Shown in pieces: positions 41,511 to 51,419 of a stretch of 64,000 nt of DNA. This DNA comes from Candidatus Soleaferrea massiliensis AP7 (GTDB lineage Bacteria > Bacillota > Clostridia > Oscillospirales > Ruminococcaceae): positions 1 to 64,000 of the forward strand of contig NZ_CCYH01000005.1 in assembly GCF_000820765.1 (NCBI RefSeq). The letters run 5' to 3'. Position 1 is the first letter of the stretch. Every line of letters begins with the position of its first letter. A program made the position numbers and the translations under genes. A model generated the notes under the pieces. The model did not search any database. It was not told the origin of the DNA and saw nothing but the letters and a program-made list of their open reading frames with translations.

Positions 41511-43040
41511 ATGAAGATAACGGTTTTATTGGTGGACGACGATAAAATTGAGATGGATCAGTTTAAAAGCAGCGTGGATTGGGACGCGCTTGGGCTGGAG
41601 ATTGTGGGGACCGCAATCAACGGGCTGTTCGGCTATCAGCTCTATGAAAAGCTGCGGCCGGATCTGGTGATCACCGACATCGAGATGCCCGGCATGACCG
41701 GCATAGCGCTTGCGGAGAAGATCCGGGAAAAGGACCCGCGGACCAGGATCATCTTCCTGTCGAGCTATGAGAAATTTGAATACGCCTACTCCGGCTACCG
41801 TCTGCAGGTGTGCGATTATCTGCTCAAGCAGCGGCTGAAGAGCGCAGAAACCGGGGAAAAGCTCTGTAAGGTCCGGGAGGAGATTGCGCTGGAAAAGCGC
41901 CGGACGGCATCCCAGAAAACCGAGGAGGCCTTCCGGCGGTTTCTGGATGGGAAGGATTCCTCTCTGCCGCAGGACAGGACCTATGCGGCTGCCGCTGTGT
42001 TCGCGGAGAGGCCCCTGCCCATTGTCCTGTCTTATTTCCGGGAGCTGTCCGCCCCGAAGCGGATGGACATCGAAGATGTCAGGAAGACGCTGGGAGACAG
42101 CATCTCAATGGCTGTGCCGATTCCGGATGACGGAATCCTGCTCCTGCTGGAAAACGATGCGCGTGGCGGACTGCCGGGAAGCTGGGATCTTGCCTGCCTG
42201 GACCTGCTGGAAACCCTGCAGAAGGCATGGGGACAGTCCCTTTACCTGGTGAAGGTGGCTGAAACGGAGCGTCTCGCGGAAATCGGGATGCGCTGCTCGG
42301 CCGGCAGGGAGCGGCTGCAGCTGCGCTGCTTCTGGCCTCAAAACCAGGTCCTCGATTTTGCCTGCCTGCGGGAAGGCGGAAAGCCGGATGCGGTGCTGCA
42401 GCCGGAAATTCTGCAGCGGATGGATGAAAAGCGCGACAGCTATCTGCTGGAAGCGTATCTGGATGAGGTGCTTGGACCGATGATCGAACAAAAATGCTAT
42501 AAGGCGTTTTCGGACGCCGCGCATCAGCTGTTCTTCCACCTGTGCAGCGCGACGCAGGGGCTCATCGATCCGGAGCATCATGCGGAGATCCGGCTGTTTC
42601 AGGAAGCGGAGCTGAACAAAATCTGTACGGCGCAGGCGGCGGCTGTCTACCTCAAGGACCGTTACCGCGCCTATTATCATCTGCTCGGGTCCAGGGAAGA
42701 CCGCCGGTATTCACCGGATGTGGAGGGCGCCGTGAGGTTCATCTGCCAGCATTACGCCGACAGCTCGACGGATATTGACCGGATCGCCAAACACGTGTCG
42801 TTAAGCCCGGCCCGGCTTCGCGCCCTGTTCAAGCAGGAGACCGGCAAAACGCTGCACCAGTACCTGACCGAGGTGCGGCTCCAGCGGGCGGGACAGCTGC
42901 TGACACAGGGCAAGCGGCGGAAGCTCGACGACATCGCGCGGGAGGTCGGCTATCTGAACGGCCGGTATCTCAGCCGGGTATTCAAGAAAGAATACGGCGT
43001 CACGCCGGAAGAATATAAGTGGAGGAATCAGGAAACGTGA
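41511..43040 (+). CDS. YesN-type response regulator with AraC DNA-binding domain
   Basis: A 509-residue regulator. The receiver domain (1-120) has the acidic pocket LVDDDK and phospho-acceptor Asp56 in VITDIEMPG. A long linker domain follows. The last 100 residues are an AraC HTH pair (TDIDRIAKHVSLSPARLRALFKQETGKTLHQYL and KLDDIAREVGYLNGRYLSRVFKKEYGVTPEEYK). The start at 41511 has GGAGG six bases upstream. The kinase gene overlaps the stop by GTGA. By family, it activates nearby sugar-use genes, most likely the GH3 gene at 46064. Confidence 0.93.
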   Translation: MKITVLLVDDDKIEMDQFKSSVDWDALGLEIVGTAINGLFGYQLYEKLRPDLVITDIEMPGMTGIALAEKIREKDPRTRIIFLSSYEKFEYAYSGYRLQVCDYLLKQRLKSAETGEKLCKVREEIALEKRRTASQKTEEAFRRFLDGKDSSLPQDRTYAAAAVFAERPLPIVLSYFRELSAPKRMDIEDVRKTLGDSISMAVPIPDDGILLLLENDARGGLPGSWDLACLDLLETLQKAWGQSLYLVKVAETERLAEIGMRCSAGRERLQLRCFWPQNQVLDFACLREGGKPDAVLQPEILQRMDEKRDSYLLEAYLDEVLGPMIEQKCYKAFSDAAHQLFFHLCSATQGLIDPEHHAEIRLFQEAELNKICTAQAAAVYLKDRYRAYYHLLGSREDRRYSPDVEGAVRFICQHYADSSTDIDRIAKHVSLSPARLRALFKQETGKTLHQYLTEVRLQRAGQLLTQGKRRKLDDIAREVGYLNGRYLSRVFKKEYGVTPEEYKWRNQET

Positions 43041-44815
43041 AATACAACAGCATCACAGGGAAGCTGTGCAGGGCGGTCTTGGCGGTGGGGCTGATCCTCA
43101 GCATTTTGATCAGCTTTATCATCTATCCGATCATCTACGGTGTCCTGAAGGAAAACGCGGTCAGCAATGTGCGCCAGATCAGCGAACAGGCTACGGAGCG
43201 CATCGACCGGGCGATCGGACAGCTCGAGATGTACAGCCGGTTTATCGGCGGCGACGAGTACCTTTATCAGCTGCTGCAGAAGGATGAGCGGGAGCAGGAT
43301 GCCGTCGTGCGGGAAGAGCTACGCACGGCCATGACCGGATACCTGAACTTCTTTCCGAACGTCTCGAGCTGTATGATCATGCTGGAGAACGGCCGCAGCT
43401 TCGGAGACATCAGCTGTGCGCTGAACGCCGGGAGGATCCGGCACAGCGACTGGTACCAGGATTACAGGCAGAACGGCTACAGCCGGCATTTTTCCGGGCT
43501 GGTCGGCTACGACGGCGCTATCCCGGAGGAGGGCGAGCCCGGCGGCTTTGTGTGTCTTGTCTATCCTTACCAGAACAAGGCTATGAAGGGGGATTTGATC
43601 TTTGTTGTGCCGTTCGCGGTCTTTGAGGGCGCGTTCGACATCTTCTATGAAAACGGCTTCGACCTGATCCTGTTCGGCCGCAACAATATGCCGGTCTTCA
43701 AGCGGTACAATGGCGAGGACACAAATATGGACGTTTCCCGCGTGCGCGGCATGATGGAGCAGCCCGGTGTCAAGAGCATCCTGGAAAGCGGGAACCGGCA
43801 CGGCGTGGATATGGTGGCCTATACGCAGCTGGGCGGATGGAAGCTCGCGCTGCATGTCCCGAACGACTACATCATCGGCTACTTCCAGTCAACCTTCTAT
43901 TTTCTCTATATCATGCAGCTGGTCATGGTTCTGGCGTTCATCCTGAGCCTGGTGCTGCTGATTTCACGGCGGCTGCGCCCGCTGCGTCTCATCTCCGGGC
44001 AGATGAACCATGTGACCGAGGACAATCTGGATGTGCAGGTCGAGGTGCACACCGGCGACGAGCTGGAGGAGTTGGCCGATTCGTTCAACTATATGCTGCA
44101 GCGGATTCAGGCCAATGTCCGGGAGCAGATTGAACATGAACGCACCGAAAAACAGATGGAGTATGCGCTGATGGTGGCGCAGGTGGATCCTCATTTTATC
44201 TATAAAACCCTCAATGTGATCACCTATCTGGCCGAGCAGGGGGAAAACGAGCGGCTCATCGGCGTCAATACGGCGCTGATCGATATCCTGCAGGACCGGC
44301 TGCGCATCAGCAAAATCGACGTGTTCGATACGGTGCAGAGGGAAATTGAGATGGTGGAAAGCTATCTCACGATCCAGCGTGTGCGGTATTCGGACAGCAT
44401 CCGCTTTGAGAAACAGGCGGACAGCGCGGCGCTGTCAGAGCAGCTTCCGAAGAACATCCTGCAGCCGCTGGTGGAAAACGCGGTGTTCCACGGCGTACTG
44501 CTGAATGTGGATGAAACGATGCGGATTCTGGGCGGAACCGTCCGGCTGGCTGTCTACAAGGATGGAAGCGAGCTTGTCATCCAGGTATCGGACGACGGGC
44601 CAGGCATGCCGCCTCAAGCGATGCGGCGCTACTTTGAGGAGGAGGTCGGCCCCGGTGAAGAAAAAGGGAAGCACATCGGCATCCGCAACATCCGGCAGCG
44701 GCTTTCCTATCTGTATGGGGATGCGTACAGCCTGCAGGCTGCCAGCAGCCCGGGGATTGGGACGAAGATCACGCTGCGTCTGGGAGAGAGAAGGGAACGG
44801 CATGAAACGATTTAG
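43037..44815 (+). CDS. LytS/YesM-type sensor histidine kinase
   Basis: A 592-residue kinase. It has an N-terminal membrane span (AVLAVGLILSILISFIIYPII), an extracellular sensing region of about 250 residues and a second span (FYFLYIMQLVMVLAFILSLVLLISRRL). Then come HAMP, the His-kinase core with DPHFIYKTLN (His near residue 384) and an HATPase domain (ILQPLVENAVFHG, VSDDGPGMP). The GTG start at 43037 overlaps the regulator stop; an upstream in-frame GTG at 43019 is an alternative. The canonical phospho-acceptor reads PHF.Y.TLN as expected, so it should phosphorylate the preceding regulator. It also overlaps the next gene by 14 bp. Confidence 0.93.
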   Translation: MKYNSITGKLCRAVLAVGLILSILISFIIYPIIYGVLKENAVSNVRQISEQATERIDRAIGQLEMYSRFIGGDEYLYQLLQKDEREQDAVVREELRTAMTGYLNFFPNVSSCMIMLENGRSFGDISCALNAGRIRHSDWYQDYRQNGYSRHFSGLVGYDGAIPEEGEPGGFVCLVYPYQNKAMKGDLIFVVPFAVFEGAFDIFYENGFDLILFGRNNMPVFKRYNGEDTNMDVSRVRGMMEQPGVKSILESGNRHGVDMVAYTQLGGWKLALHVPNDYIIGYFQSTFYFLYIMQLVMVLAFILSLVLLISRRLRPLRLISGQMNHVTEDNLDVQVEVHTGDELEELADSFNYMLQRIQANVREQIEHERTEKQMEYALMVAQVDPHFIYKTLNVITYLAEQGENERLIGVNTALIDILQDRLRISKIDVFDTVQREIEMVESYLTIQRVRYSDSIRFEKQADSAALSEQLPKNILQPLVENAVFHGVLLNVDETMRILGGTVRLAVYKDGSELVIQVSDDGPGMPPQAMRRYFEEEVGPGEEKGKHIGIRNIRQRLSYLYGDAYSLQAASSPGIGTKITLRLGERRERHETI

Positions 44816-45899
44816 ATGGACGGCGGCCCTGCTGGCGCTCATCCTGACGCTGACAGGCTGTGCGGGAGAGCAGCGGGAAAACAGGAAGGACGCGGAGAAG
44901 GAGTGCTCGATCGGCGTCATCTTCTACGGGGAGCGGGGAAGAAACGACCAGCTCAGCGACGCGGTTTTTGCCTATGCGGATTACCTGGAGCAGCAGTTCG
45001 ACGTGCGCTTTACCTTTGCTTCCTCCGAGAATACAGGCCATGTGGAGGCGACCCGGCAGCTCTGCGAGCAGGGGGTGGACGTCATCCTGAACGCCAACAC
45101 CGAAGCGATTCCGGAAAGCGTCGCGGTCTGCGAGGAATATCAGGTCTACTGGCTGCAGATTCTGGACCTGCCGACCGACACGGACATTGTCGACCGGTTC
45201 CGGGACAGCCCGTATTATCTGGGCTCCATCATCAACGACGACCAGTCGACGTCCAGACGGATGACCCAAAAGGTGCTGGAGACGGGAGCAGAGCGCATCG
45301 GCGTGACCTCGCTGCCGGATACGGTCAGTACCTCCGTGACGCATACCACGCGCGCCGACAGCATTATGAACACTGTGCTGAAGTCGGATGGCCGGTCGCT
45401 GGAGTTTGTGCTGAAAACCTACAACCTGATCGGCGGGCTGCAGAGCATGGCGGCGCAGGGATTCCAGCCGGATGCGCTGATCACGACCACAAAATCCTTT
45501 TACCTCCCATTGTCCGATATACAGGAGATCTTCGGCAACGAACGGCTTAAAGTGGCCTATTTTGACCTCGTGGAAAGCACACGGCAGGATTTGGAGAACG
45601 GAAGCGCCGCCGCCGTTGCCTGCGGACAGCACAACATCCTCGGGCTGGCGTTCGCATACGCCTACCATTATGTAAATTCCGACTTCCGGCCCGAACAAAA
45701 GCTTGCGCTCACCTGCGACTACATCCTGATCGGGTCGGCTGAAGAATACGACCTGTTCCAGCAGTACTGCATCGAGCAGATGCCGTATTCCAAAGAGGAG
45801 CTGCAGGGCATTATTGACAGCCTGGATGTCGGCGTGGAATGGCTGCGGGAGTATGCGAACAGCTATGACTTGCAGAAAATTGTGTCTAAAAAATCATAA
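44802..45899 (+). CDS. Sugar-type substrate-binding lipoprotein
   Basis: A 365-residue lipoprotein. The signal peptide MKRFRWTAALLALILTLTGC gives a lipidated Cys20. The mature part has the two-lobe periplasmic-binding fold seen in LacI/RbsB-type sugar binders (CSIGVIFYGERGRNDQLSDAVF, ATRQLCEQGVDVILNANTEAI, YLGSIINDDQSTSRRMTQKVLETGAERIGVTS, NILGLAFAYAYHYV). It is third in the regulator-kinase operon and no permease follows. It may therefore be a ligand-binding partner of the kinase and not part of an uptake system. ATG 44802 follows GAAGGGAACGGC. Confidence 0.85.
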   Translation: MKRFRWTAALLALILTLTGCAGEQRENRKDAEKECSIGVIFYGERGRNDQLSDAVFAYADYLEQQFDVRFTFASSENTGHVEATRQLCEQGVDVILNANTEAIPESVAVCEEYQVYWLQILDLPTDTDIVDRFRDSPYYLGSIINDDQSTSRRMTQKVLETGAERIGVTSLPDTVSTSVTHTTRADSIMNTVLKSDGRSLEFVLKTYNLIGGLQSMAAQGFQPDALITTTKSFYLPLSDIQEIFGNERLKVAYFDLVESTRQDLENGSAAAVACGQHNILGLAFAYAYHYVNSDFRPEQKLALTCDYILIGSAEEYDLFQQYCIEQMPYSKEELQGIIDSLDVGVEWLREYANSYDLQKIVSKKS

Positions 45900-46063
45900 A
45901 AATGATAAGGCTCCATTTAATTGAGCGTTTTAGTGCACCGAATGATTGATTTTGCACCTTTTTTTATCCGGCAGATTGTGATAATGTAACTAGTGCATGG
46001 AGAAATTCCAGGATTTCTGTGTGAAATGTGAAATTTCTATGTTAGGATTAAGGAGAGGATTAA

Positions 46064-49000
46064 ATGAAGAAGGTAAACAAAATCGTTTCGGTTCTGTTGT
46101 CGGCCAGCATGGTCATGAGCATGTCGCTTACAGCGAATGCGGCGACCACCGACCCGACGCAGTCCCAGCGCGAGAAAGACAATGCCGCGCTTGCGAGAAG
46201 GGTCGCGGCGCAGGGCATGGTTCTGCTGGAGCAGAACGCGGATAATGTGCTTCCGATTGGGGGCTCGTCCAAGCCGGTCGCGCTGTTCGGAAACGGCGCA
46301 ATCCGCACCGTGCGCGGTGGAACCGGTTCGGGAGACCCGTTCAACGGCGGACTGAGCGGCGGCGGAGACCCGCTGGTCAACCAGAGCGAGCGCTATCATG
46401 TCAACATCTACGATACCTTTGTCCGGGAGGGCTACGATGTCACGACCGGCGATTTCCTGGAAAACTTTGCGGTCGGCTATGACGAAGAACTGCAGAAATC
46501 CGCAACGAACCCGATGGCGACCTTCGCCTATCCGGAAATGCAGCTGACCGAGGACTTCGTGAAGGAATCCGCTGAGAAGACCGATACGGCGATCTATGTC
46601 ATCGCGAGAAACGCCGGCGAGGGCGCGGACAGAAGCAAGACCACCAAGACTGCCACTGTGAACGGCGTGCAGTACGAGGTGGGCGACTATGAGCTTTCCC
46701 AGCAGGAACGCGAGAACCTGGAACTGGTTGGAAAGAACTTCGACAAGGTTGCCGTAGTGCTCAACGTCGGAGGCACCATCGACACCAAGTTCTTTGATGA
46801 GATCGAGGGGCTCGACACCCTTCTTCTGATGGGACAGGCTGGACAGGAAGCGGGCGACGCGCTGTATGACGTCGTGACCGGCGCGGTGACGCCGTCCGGC
46901 AAGCTGACCACCACCTGGGCCGAGAACTATTCGGATTATCCGGCCTCCGAAACCTTTGCAAACAACGACGGCAATATCAAAAAGGAAACCTATGAAGAGG
47001 GCATCTATGTCGGATACCGCTACTTCGACACCTTCGGCATCACGCCGCGGTATGAATTCGGCTACGGCCTTTCCTACACCGACTTCGATATGAAGGTGCG
47101 CAGTGTGGACGCCGATATTGACAGCGTCACGGTCGAGGTCGAGGTGACCAACACCGGCGACACCTATTCCGGCAAAGAGGTCGTGCAGGTTTACTACTCC
47201 GCTCCGGACAGCGCGGCGGCTGAGAAGGCCTATCAGGAGCTGGCGGGCTTTGAGAAGACCGATGAGCTTGCACCGGGACAGAGCCAGATCCTGACGATCT
47301 CCTACAACACCAAGGATATGGCTTACTACAACGAAGCGAAGGCCTCGTATATGCTCGACAAGGGCGACTATGTCATCCGCGTCGGAAATTCCTCTCGGAA
47401 CACCGAGGTCGCGGGTGTCGTCAGCCTGGACGCGGACACTGTGACCGAAATCCTCAGCAACCAGATGCATCTGCCCGAAGAGGAAAACCTGACTGAATGG
47501 TCCAAAGAGGGCGAAACCCCGTACACCTATGCCGGCGAGGCACAGGAAATCGCGGACGCACCGGTATTTACGCTCAAGAGCGCAGATTTCCCGGCCGCGC
47601 CGAACAACGCATCCGCTTATGACGATGAAACCGTCAACACCTATACCACAGACCCGAATGCGCAGAAGACACAGGATTACGAAAACATCGTGCAGGTTGC
47701 GGACAAATCCGGCTCCACGCTGCTGGACGTCTACAACGGCAAGGTTTCGATGGAGGAATACGTCGCGCAGATGTCGCTGGAAGAGCTTGCAGACATCAAC
47801 TGCGGCTCCGGCTGGGGTGTCGCCAATGAGAACGCGCCGATCGTCGGTTCGAACTCCGACACCATTCCGGGCGCGGCCGGCGAAACCACCAACAAATATT
47901 TCGTCAAATACGGACTTCCGGCCATCGTCGTCGCAGACGGACCGGGCGGCATCCGCGTCAAGCAGGAATATGAAGCGACCAATGTGACCACCGGCGAAGC
48001 GGAGACCTATTACCAGTACTGTACGGCCTGGCCGGTATCGGTTCTGCGCGCGCAGACCTGGGACGTCGAGCTGCTGTACGAGGTCGGCAAGGCGTATGCG
48101 GCGGAGCTGGAAGAGATGGGCATCACCATCGTGCTCGGCCCGAGCCTCAACATCCACCGCGACCCGCTTTGCGGCAGAAACTTCGAGTACTATTCCGAGG
48201 ACCCGATCATCTCCGGTTTTATGGCGTCCGCAGTCACGATGGGCGTGCAGTCCGTACCGGGCGTCGGCGCCTGCCTGAAGCACTATGCCGCCAACAACCA
48301 GGAGTCCAACCGCAACGCGGTCGACACCATTGTCAGCGAGCGTGTGCTGCGTGAAATCTATCTCAAGGGCTTTGAAATTGCGGTCAAGGCATCCCAGCCG
48401 ATGTCGATCATGACCTCCTACAACCTGATCAACGGCGTACCGGCCGCGGACGATTACGATCTGTGCACCGATCTTCCCAGAGGCGAATGGGGCTTTAAGG
48501 GACTGATCATGACCGACTGGAACGGCGGTTCCTCCACACCGGCCATCTCGATGCACGGCGGAAACGACCTGATCATGCCGGGCGGCCCGACCCGCGCCAC
48601 CAACATCGTCGGCGGTGTTGTAGATGTGACACCGGAGTTCGATGAAAGAGGACAGGTTGCGCTGAAGGAAGAACCCATCATGGGAACCTGGACGCAGACC
48701 GTTGCATCCTGGGGCGAGTTTACCATTGCCGCCGACGGCGATAAAGAAGCAGCCGCACAGCTTGGCGAAGGATACACCGCCAGCGTGGACGAGGATGGAA
48801 GCATCCTGGTCAACGGCGAACCGATCTACCGCACCTACAAGAGCAGCTGGGGCGGACCGGGCACCTTCTCCGATCCTGTGACCACTGAATTTGCATCGGT
48901 CAGCGAGGACGGCAAGCTGATCACCTACCGCGGCACCTACCCGGAAAACTTCATCACGCTGGGTGATGTGCAGAAATCCGCCATCAACAATCTGAAGATC

Positions 49001-49549
49001 ATCGAGCAGTCGATTGCCATGCGCGCATTCTACAAGGATGAAGACATCCAGCTCGTGCCTTACTCCAGCCAGTTCGAGCTTGCGCAGTACAACATGAACA
49101 CCAGAAGCGAGCCGTTCACCTGGAGAACCATCACCGTCGAAGCGGACGAAGGCGCATCGGTCAATCTGGACAGCACGACCGCTATGCCGGGCCAGACGGT
49201 GGACTTCACCGTTTCTGTCAGCGACAGCGCCAAGGAAATCCAGCAGGTCGCTGTGGTATCCGCTCAGGCGGGCACACAGGTGCTCAGCGCAGCGGAAGGC
49301 GCTTACAGCTTCACCATGCCGGATGAGGATGTCGTCCTCAAGGTAAGCCTCAAGGATGCCGAGAGCCAGAACCCCGGCGGAGATACCTCCGAACCGGGCA
49401 CAAGCGAACCGGGTTCATCCTCCGGCGGCAGCAACCCGGATAAGGATTCCCCGTTCACCGGCGACAGCCTGCCGCTGATGGTTTTGGTTGTGCTCGTAGC
49501 AATGGGTGCTGTAACCGTTCTGACGGTCAGAAAAAAACGCGTTAGATAA
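46064..49549 (+). CDS. Wall-anchored glycoside hydrolase family 3 with permuted domain order
   Basis: A 1161-residue secreted enzyme with signal peptide (1-27, ending LTANA). The usual GH3 order is reversed. The C-terminal alpha/beta sandwich domain (ALARRVAAQGMVLLEQN ... TPSGKLTTTWAENYSDYP, about 35-310) and a fibronectin-III-like domain (VTVEVEVTNTGDTYSGKEVVQVYYS) come first. The TIM barrel follows (KYGLPAIVVADGPGGIRV, LGPSLNIHRDPLCGRNFEYYSEDP, ACLKHYAANNQESNRN). The nucleophile is Asp in LIMTDWNGG (near residue 816). Such permuted GH3 enzymes are known from rumen bacteria as beta-glucosidases. The tail has a linker, then SPFTGDSLPLMVLVVLV and RKKRVR, a (S/N)PxTG-type sortase signal. It is probably induced by the upstream two-component system. 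Confidence 0.92.
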   Translation: MKKVNKIVSVLLSASMVMSMSLTANAATTDPTQSQREKDNAALARRVAAQGMVLLEQNADNVLPIGGSSKPVALFGNGAIRTVRGGTGSGDPFNGGLSGGGDPLVNQSERYHVNIYDTFVREGYDVTTGDFLENFAVGYDEELQKSATNPMATFAYPEMQLTEDFVKESAEKTDTAIYVIARNAGEGADRSKTTKTATVNGVQYEVGDYELSQQERENLELVGKNFDKVAVVLNVGGTIDTKFFDEIEGLDTLLLMGQAGQEAGDALYDVVTGAVTPSGKLTTTWAENYSDYPASETFANNDGNIKKETYEEGIYVGYRYFDTFGITPRYEFGYGLSYTDFDMKVRSVDADIDSVTVEVEVTNTGDTYSGKEVVQVYYSAPDSAAAEKAYQELAGFEKTDELAPGQSQILTISYNTKDMAYYNEAKASYMLDKGDYVIRVGNSSRNTEVAGVVSLDADTVTEILSNQMHLPEEENLTEWSKEGETPYTYAGEAQEIADAPVFTLKSADFPAAPNNASAYDDETVNTYTTDPNAQKTQDYENIVQVADKSGSTLLDVYNGKVSMEEYVAQMSLEELADINCGSGWGVANENAPIVGSNSDTIPGAAGETTNKYFVKYGLPAIVVADGPGGIRVKQEYEATNVTTGEAETYYQYCTAWPVSVLRAQTWDVELLYEVGKAYAAELEEMGITIVLGPSLNIHRDPLCGRNFEYYSEDPIISGFMASAVTMGVQSVPGVGACLKHYAANNQESNRNAVDTIVSERVLREIYLKGFEIAVKASQPMSIMTSYNLINGVPAADDYDLCTDLPRGEWGFKGLIMTDWNGGSSTPAISMHGGNDLIMPGGPTRATNIVGGVVDVTPEFDERGQVALKEEPIMGTWTQTVASWGEFTIAADGDKEAAAQLGEGYTASVDEDGSILVNGEPIYRTYKSSWGGPGTFSDPVTTEFASVSEDGKLITYRGTYPENFITLGDVQKSAINNLKIIEQSIAMRAFYKDEDIQLVPYSSQFELAQYNMNTRSEPFTWRTITVEADEGASVNLDSTTAMPGQTVDFTVSVSDSAKEIQQVAVVSAQAGTQVLSAAEGAYSFTMPDEDVVLKVSLKDAESQNPGGDTSEPGTSEPGSSSGGSNPDKDSPFTGDSLPLMVLVVLVAMGAVTVLTVRKKRVR

Positions 49550-49572
49550 TCTTCCTTTTCCATAATACATCA

Positions 49573-49613
49573 GAAAGCCCGAAGCGTTTACGCTTCGGGC
49601 TTTCTCTTCTTTT
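49573..49613 (+). terminator. Intrinsic terminator
   Basis: GAAAGCCCGAAGCG TTTA CGCTTCGGGCTTTC followed by TCTTCTTTT, after the GH3 gene. Confidence 0.85.
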
Positions 49614-49720
49614 AGCGGGAGGAAGGTTTCTGCGGCTTTAAGATTGCCGGGGAAATACCGGATGATAGAGGATCCGGATGAAGGATAAAACGGATGGACG
49701 GGGAAATCCCACAGCATCGT

Positions 49721-51169
49721 TTACTGGTGTTTGCTCTCCTCCAGAAGCCGCTGCTTAACCTCCCAGAGCCGCCGGGACAGGTCGACATAATAGGTGTGCG
49801 GGTTCTCGAACCGCTTCACCTCGTCCCAGAGCAGGTCAACCTGCTCCAGACAGTATGTCCGGATTTGATCGATCTGCGGGCTGTCATAGACGCGCCTGCC
49901 GTTCAGGAAAACCGGAATCAGCAGTTCCCTCACGGTAAAATCGGTCAGCGTTTTGGTTTTCCAGGTGGCGTTCGGGTCGAAGATGGTGTGCGGCTTGCCT
50001 TCCGGGATGGTTTCGTCGTAGATGCACAGCTCGTCGGCCAGCGCTTTGCCGCTTTCCCGGTCGAACAGCCGGTATACCTTCTTGAAGTGCGGATTGGTGA
50101 TCTTCGAGATGTTGTCGCTCACCTTGATTTTCGGCAGGATGACGCCGTCTTCATGTTCCACGGCCACAAGCTTGTAGACCCCGCCGAACACCGGCGCGCT
50201 CCTGGAGGTGATGAGCCGCTCGCCGACGCCGAACAGGTCAATCTGCGCGCCCTGCAGGACCAGATCCCGGACAAGGTATTCGTCCAGGGAGTTGGACGCG
50301 ACGATCCTGCAGCCGGGAAATCCCGCCTCATCGAGCATCCTGCGGGCCTTCTTGGAGAGATAGGAGATGTCGCCGGAATCCAGGCGGATGGCGCAGTCGG
50401 TGATGCCCAGCGGCGTGAGCACCTCCCGGAACGCGCGGATCGCATTCGGGACACCGCTTTTCAGGGTGTTGTAGGTGTCGACCAGCAGCGTCACACTGTG
50501 CGGGTACAGCTCGCAGTAGGTTTTGAACGCTTCGTATTCAGAATCGAACATCTGAATCCAGGAATGCGCCATTGTGCCGCCGGCCGGCACACCGTACAGC
50601 TCGTCGGTCAGCGTGCAGGAGGTGCCGGAACAGCCGCCGATGTAGGCCGCGCGCGCGCCGACAACCGCGCCGTCCGCGCCCTGCGCGCGCCGCGCGCCGA
50701 ACTCCAGGACCGTCCGGCCCTGCGCCGCCCGTACGATCCGGTTTGCCTTGGTGGCGATCAGCGACTGATGGTTTAATGCCAGCAGAACGAAGGTTTCAAT
50801 CATCTGCGCCTCAATGGCCGTGGCACGGACGGTCATCGCCGGCTCGTTCGGGAATACCGGCGTGCCCTCCGGCACGGCATAGATATCGCCCGTAAACCGG
50901 AAGTGCCTTAAGTAATCCAGAAAGGACTCGTCAAACAGCTTTTTAGAACGGAGATAGGCGATGTCCTGTTCATCAAAGTGCAGCTGTTCGATGTAATCGA
51001 TGACCTGCTGGAGTCCGGCGGAAATCGCAAAGCCACCGCCGTCCGGCACCGAACGGAAGAACACATCGAAGTAGGTGGTGCGTTTATAAAAACCGTTTTT
51101 AAAGTATCCGTTGCACATGGTCAATTCATAGAAGTCGCAGAGCATCGACAGATTTTCACGTTGCATCAT
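49721..51169 (-). CDS. pncB: Nicotinate phosphoribosyltransferase
   Basis: A 482-residue enzyme that converts nicotinate and PRPP to nicotinate mononucleotide in NAD salvage. Typical blocks are LCDFYELTMCNGYFK, the phosphoribosyl loop region GTMAHSWIQMF, LLVDTYNTLKSGVPNAI, IRLDSGDISYLSKKARRMLDEAGF and IVASNSLDEY, with FGVGERLITS near the active site. The start at 51169 has AAAGGATG upstream. It is last in an operon after the nicotinamidase and Nudix genes, separated from them by a 250-bp repeat array. Confidence 0.95.
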   Translation of the reverse strand: MMQRENLSMLCDFYELTMCNGYFKNGFYKRTTYFDVFFRSVPDGGGFAISAGLQQVIDYIEQLHFDEQDIAYLRSKKLFDESFLDYLRHFRFTGDIYAVPEGTPVFPNEPAMTVRATAIEAQMIETFVLLALNHQSLIATKANRIVRAAQGRTVLEFGARRAQGADGAVVGARAAYIGGCSGTSCTLTDELYGVPAGGTMAHSWIQMFDSEYEAFKTYCELYPHSVTLLVDTYNTLKSGVPNAIRAFREVLTPLGITDCAIRLDSGDISYLSKKARRMLDEAGFPGCRIVASNSLDEYLVRDLVLQGAQIDLFGVGERLITSRSAPVFGGVYKLVAVEHEDGVILPKIKVSDNISKITNPHFKKVYRLFDRESGKALADELCIYDETIPEGKPHTIFDPNATWKTKTLTDFTVRELLIPVFLNGRRVYDSPQIDQIRTYCLEQVDLLWDEVKRFENPHTYYVDLSRRLWEVKQRLLEESKHQ

Positions 51170-51173
51170 TTGA

Positions 51174-51408
51174 ACATCCTTTCTGTATGTGAGGTGAACA
51201 GTTCTGTCTGCCACACCATCCTTCTTGTGTAGGATGAATGGTTCAGACTGCTACGCCGTCCTTCTTGTGTGTGGACGAACAGTTTTGTCTGCCGCATCAT
51301 CCTTCTTGTGTAGGGCGAACGGTTCTGTCTGCCGCGCCGTCCTTCCAGTGTGTGGACAATCAGTTCAGACTGCCACGCCATCCTTCCTGTGTGCAGGACG
51401 AGCGGTTC
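51174..51408. repeat. Array of about 41-bp tandem repeats between nudix and pncB
   Basis: The GTTC(TGT/AGA)CTGCC core recurs at 51201, 51241, 51282, 51322, 51363 and partly 51404 (spacing 40-41 bp). Each copy also has the reverse complement of an AAGGA(T/C)G sequence like the pncB ribosome binding site, so on the minus-strand transcript five extra SD-like sites precede pncB. The unit is not a multiple of three, so it is not coding. Confidence 0.8.
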
Positions 51409-51419
51409 TAACGATCGAA

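Noticed and set aside
46037..48556. 839-codon open frame antisense to the GH3 gene
   Set aside because: The GH3 domains and catalytic residues are clear on the plus strand; the antisense frame has no recognisable family.
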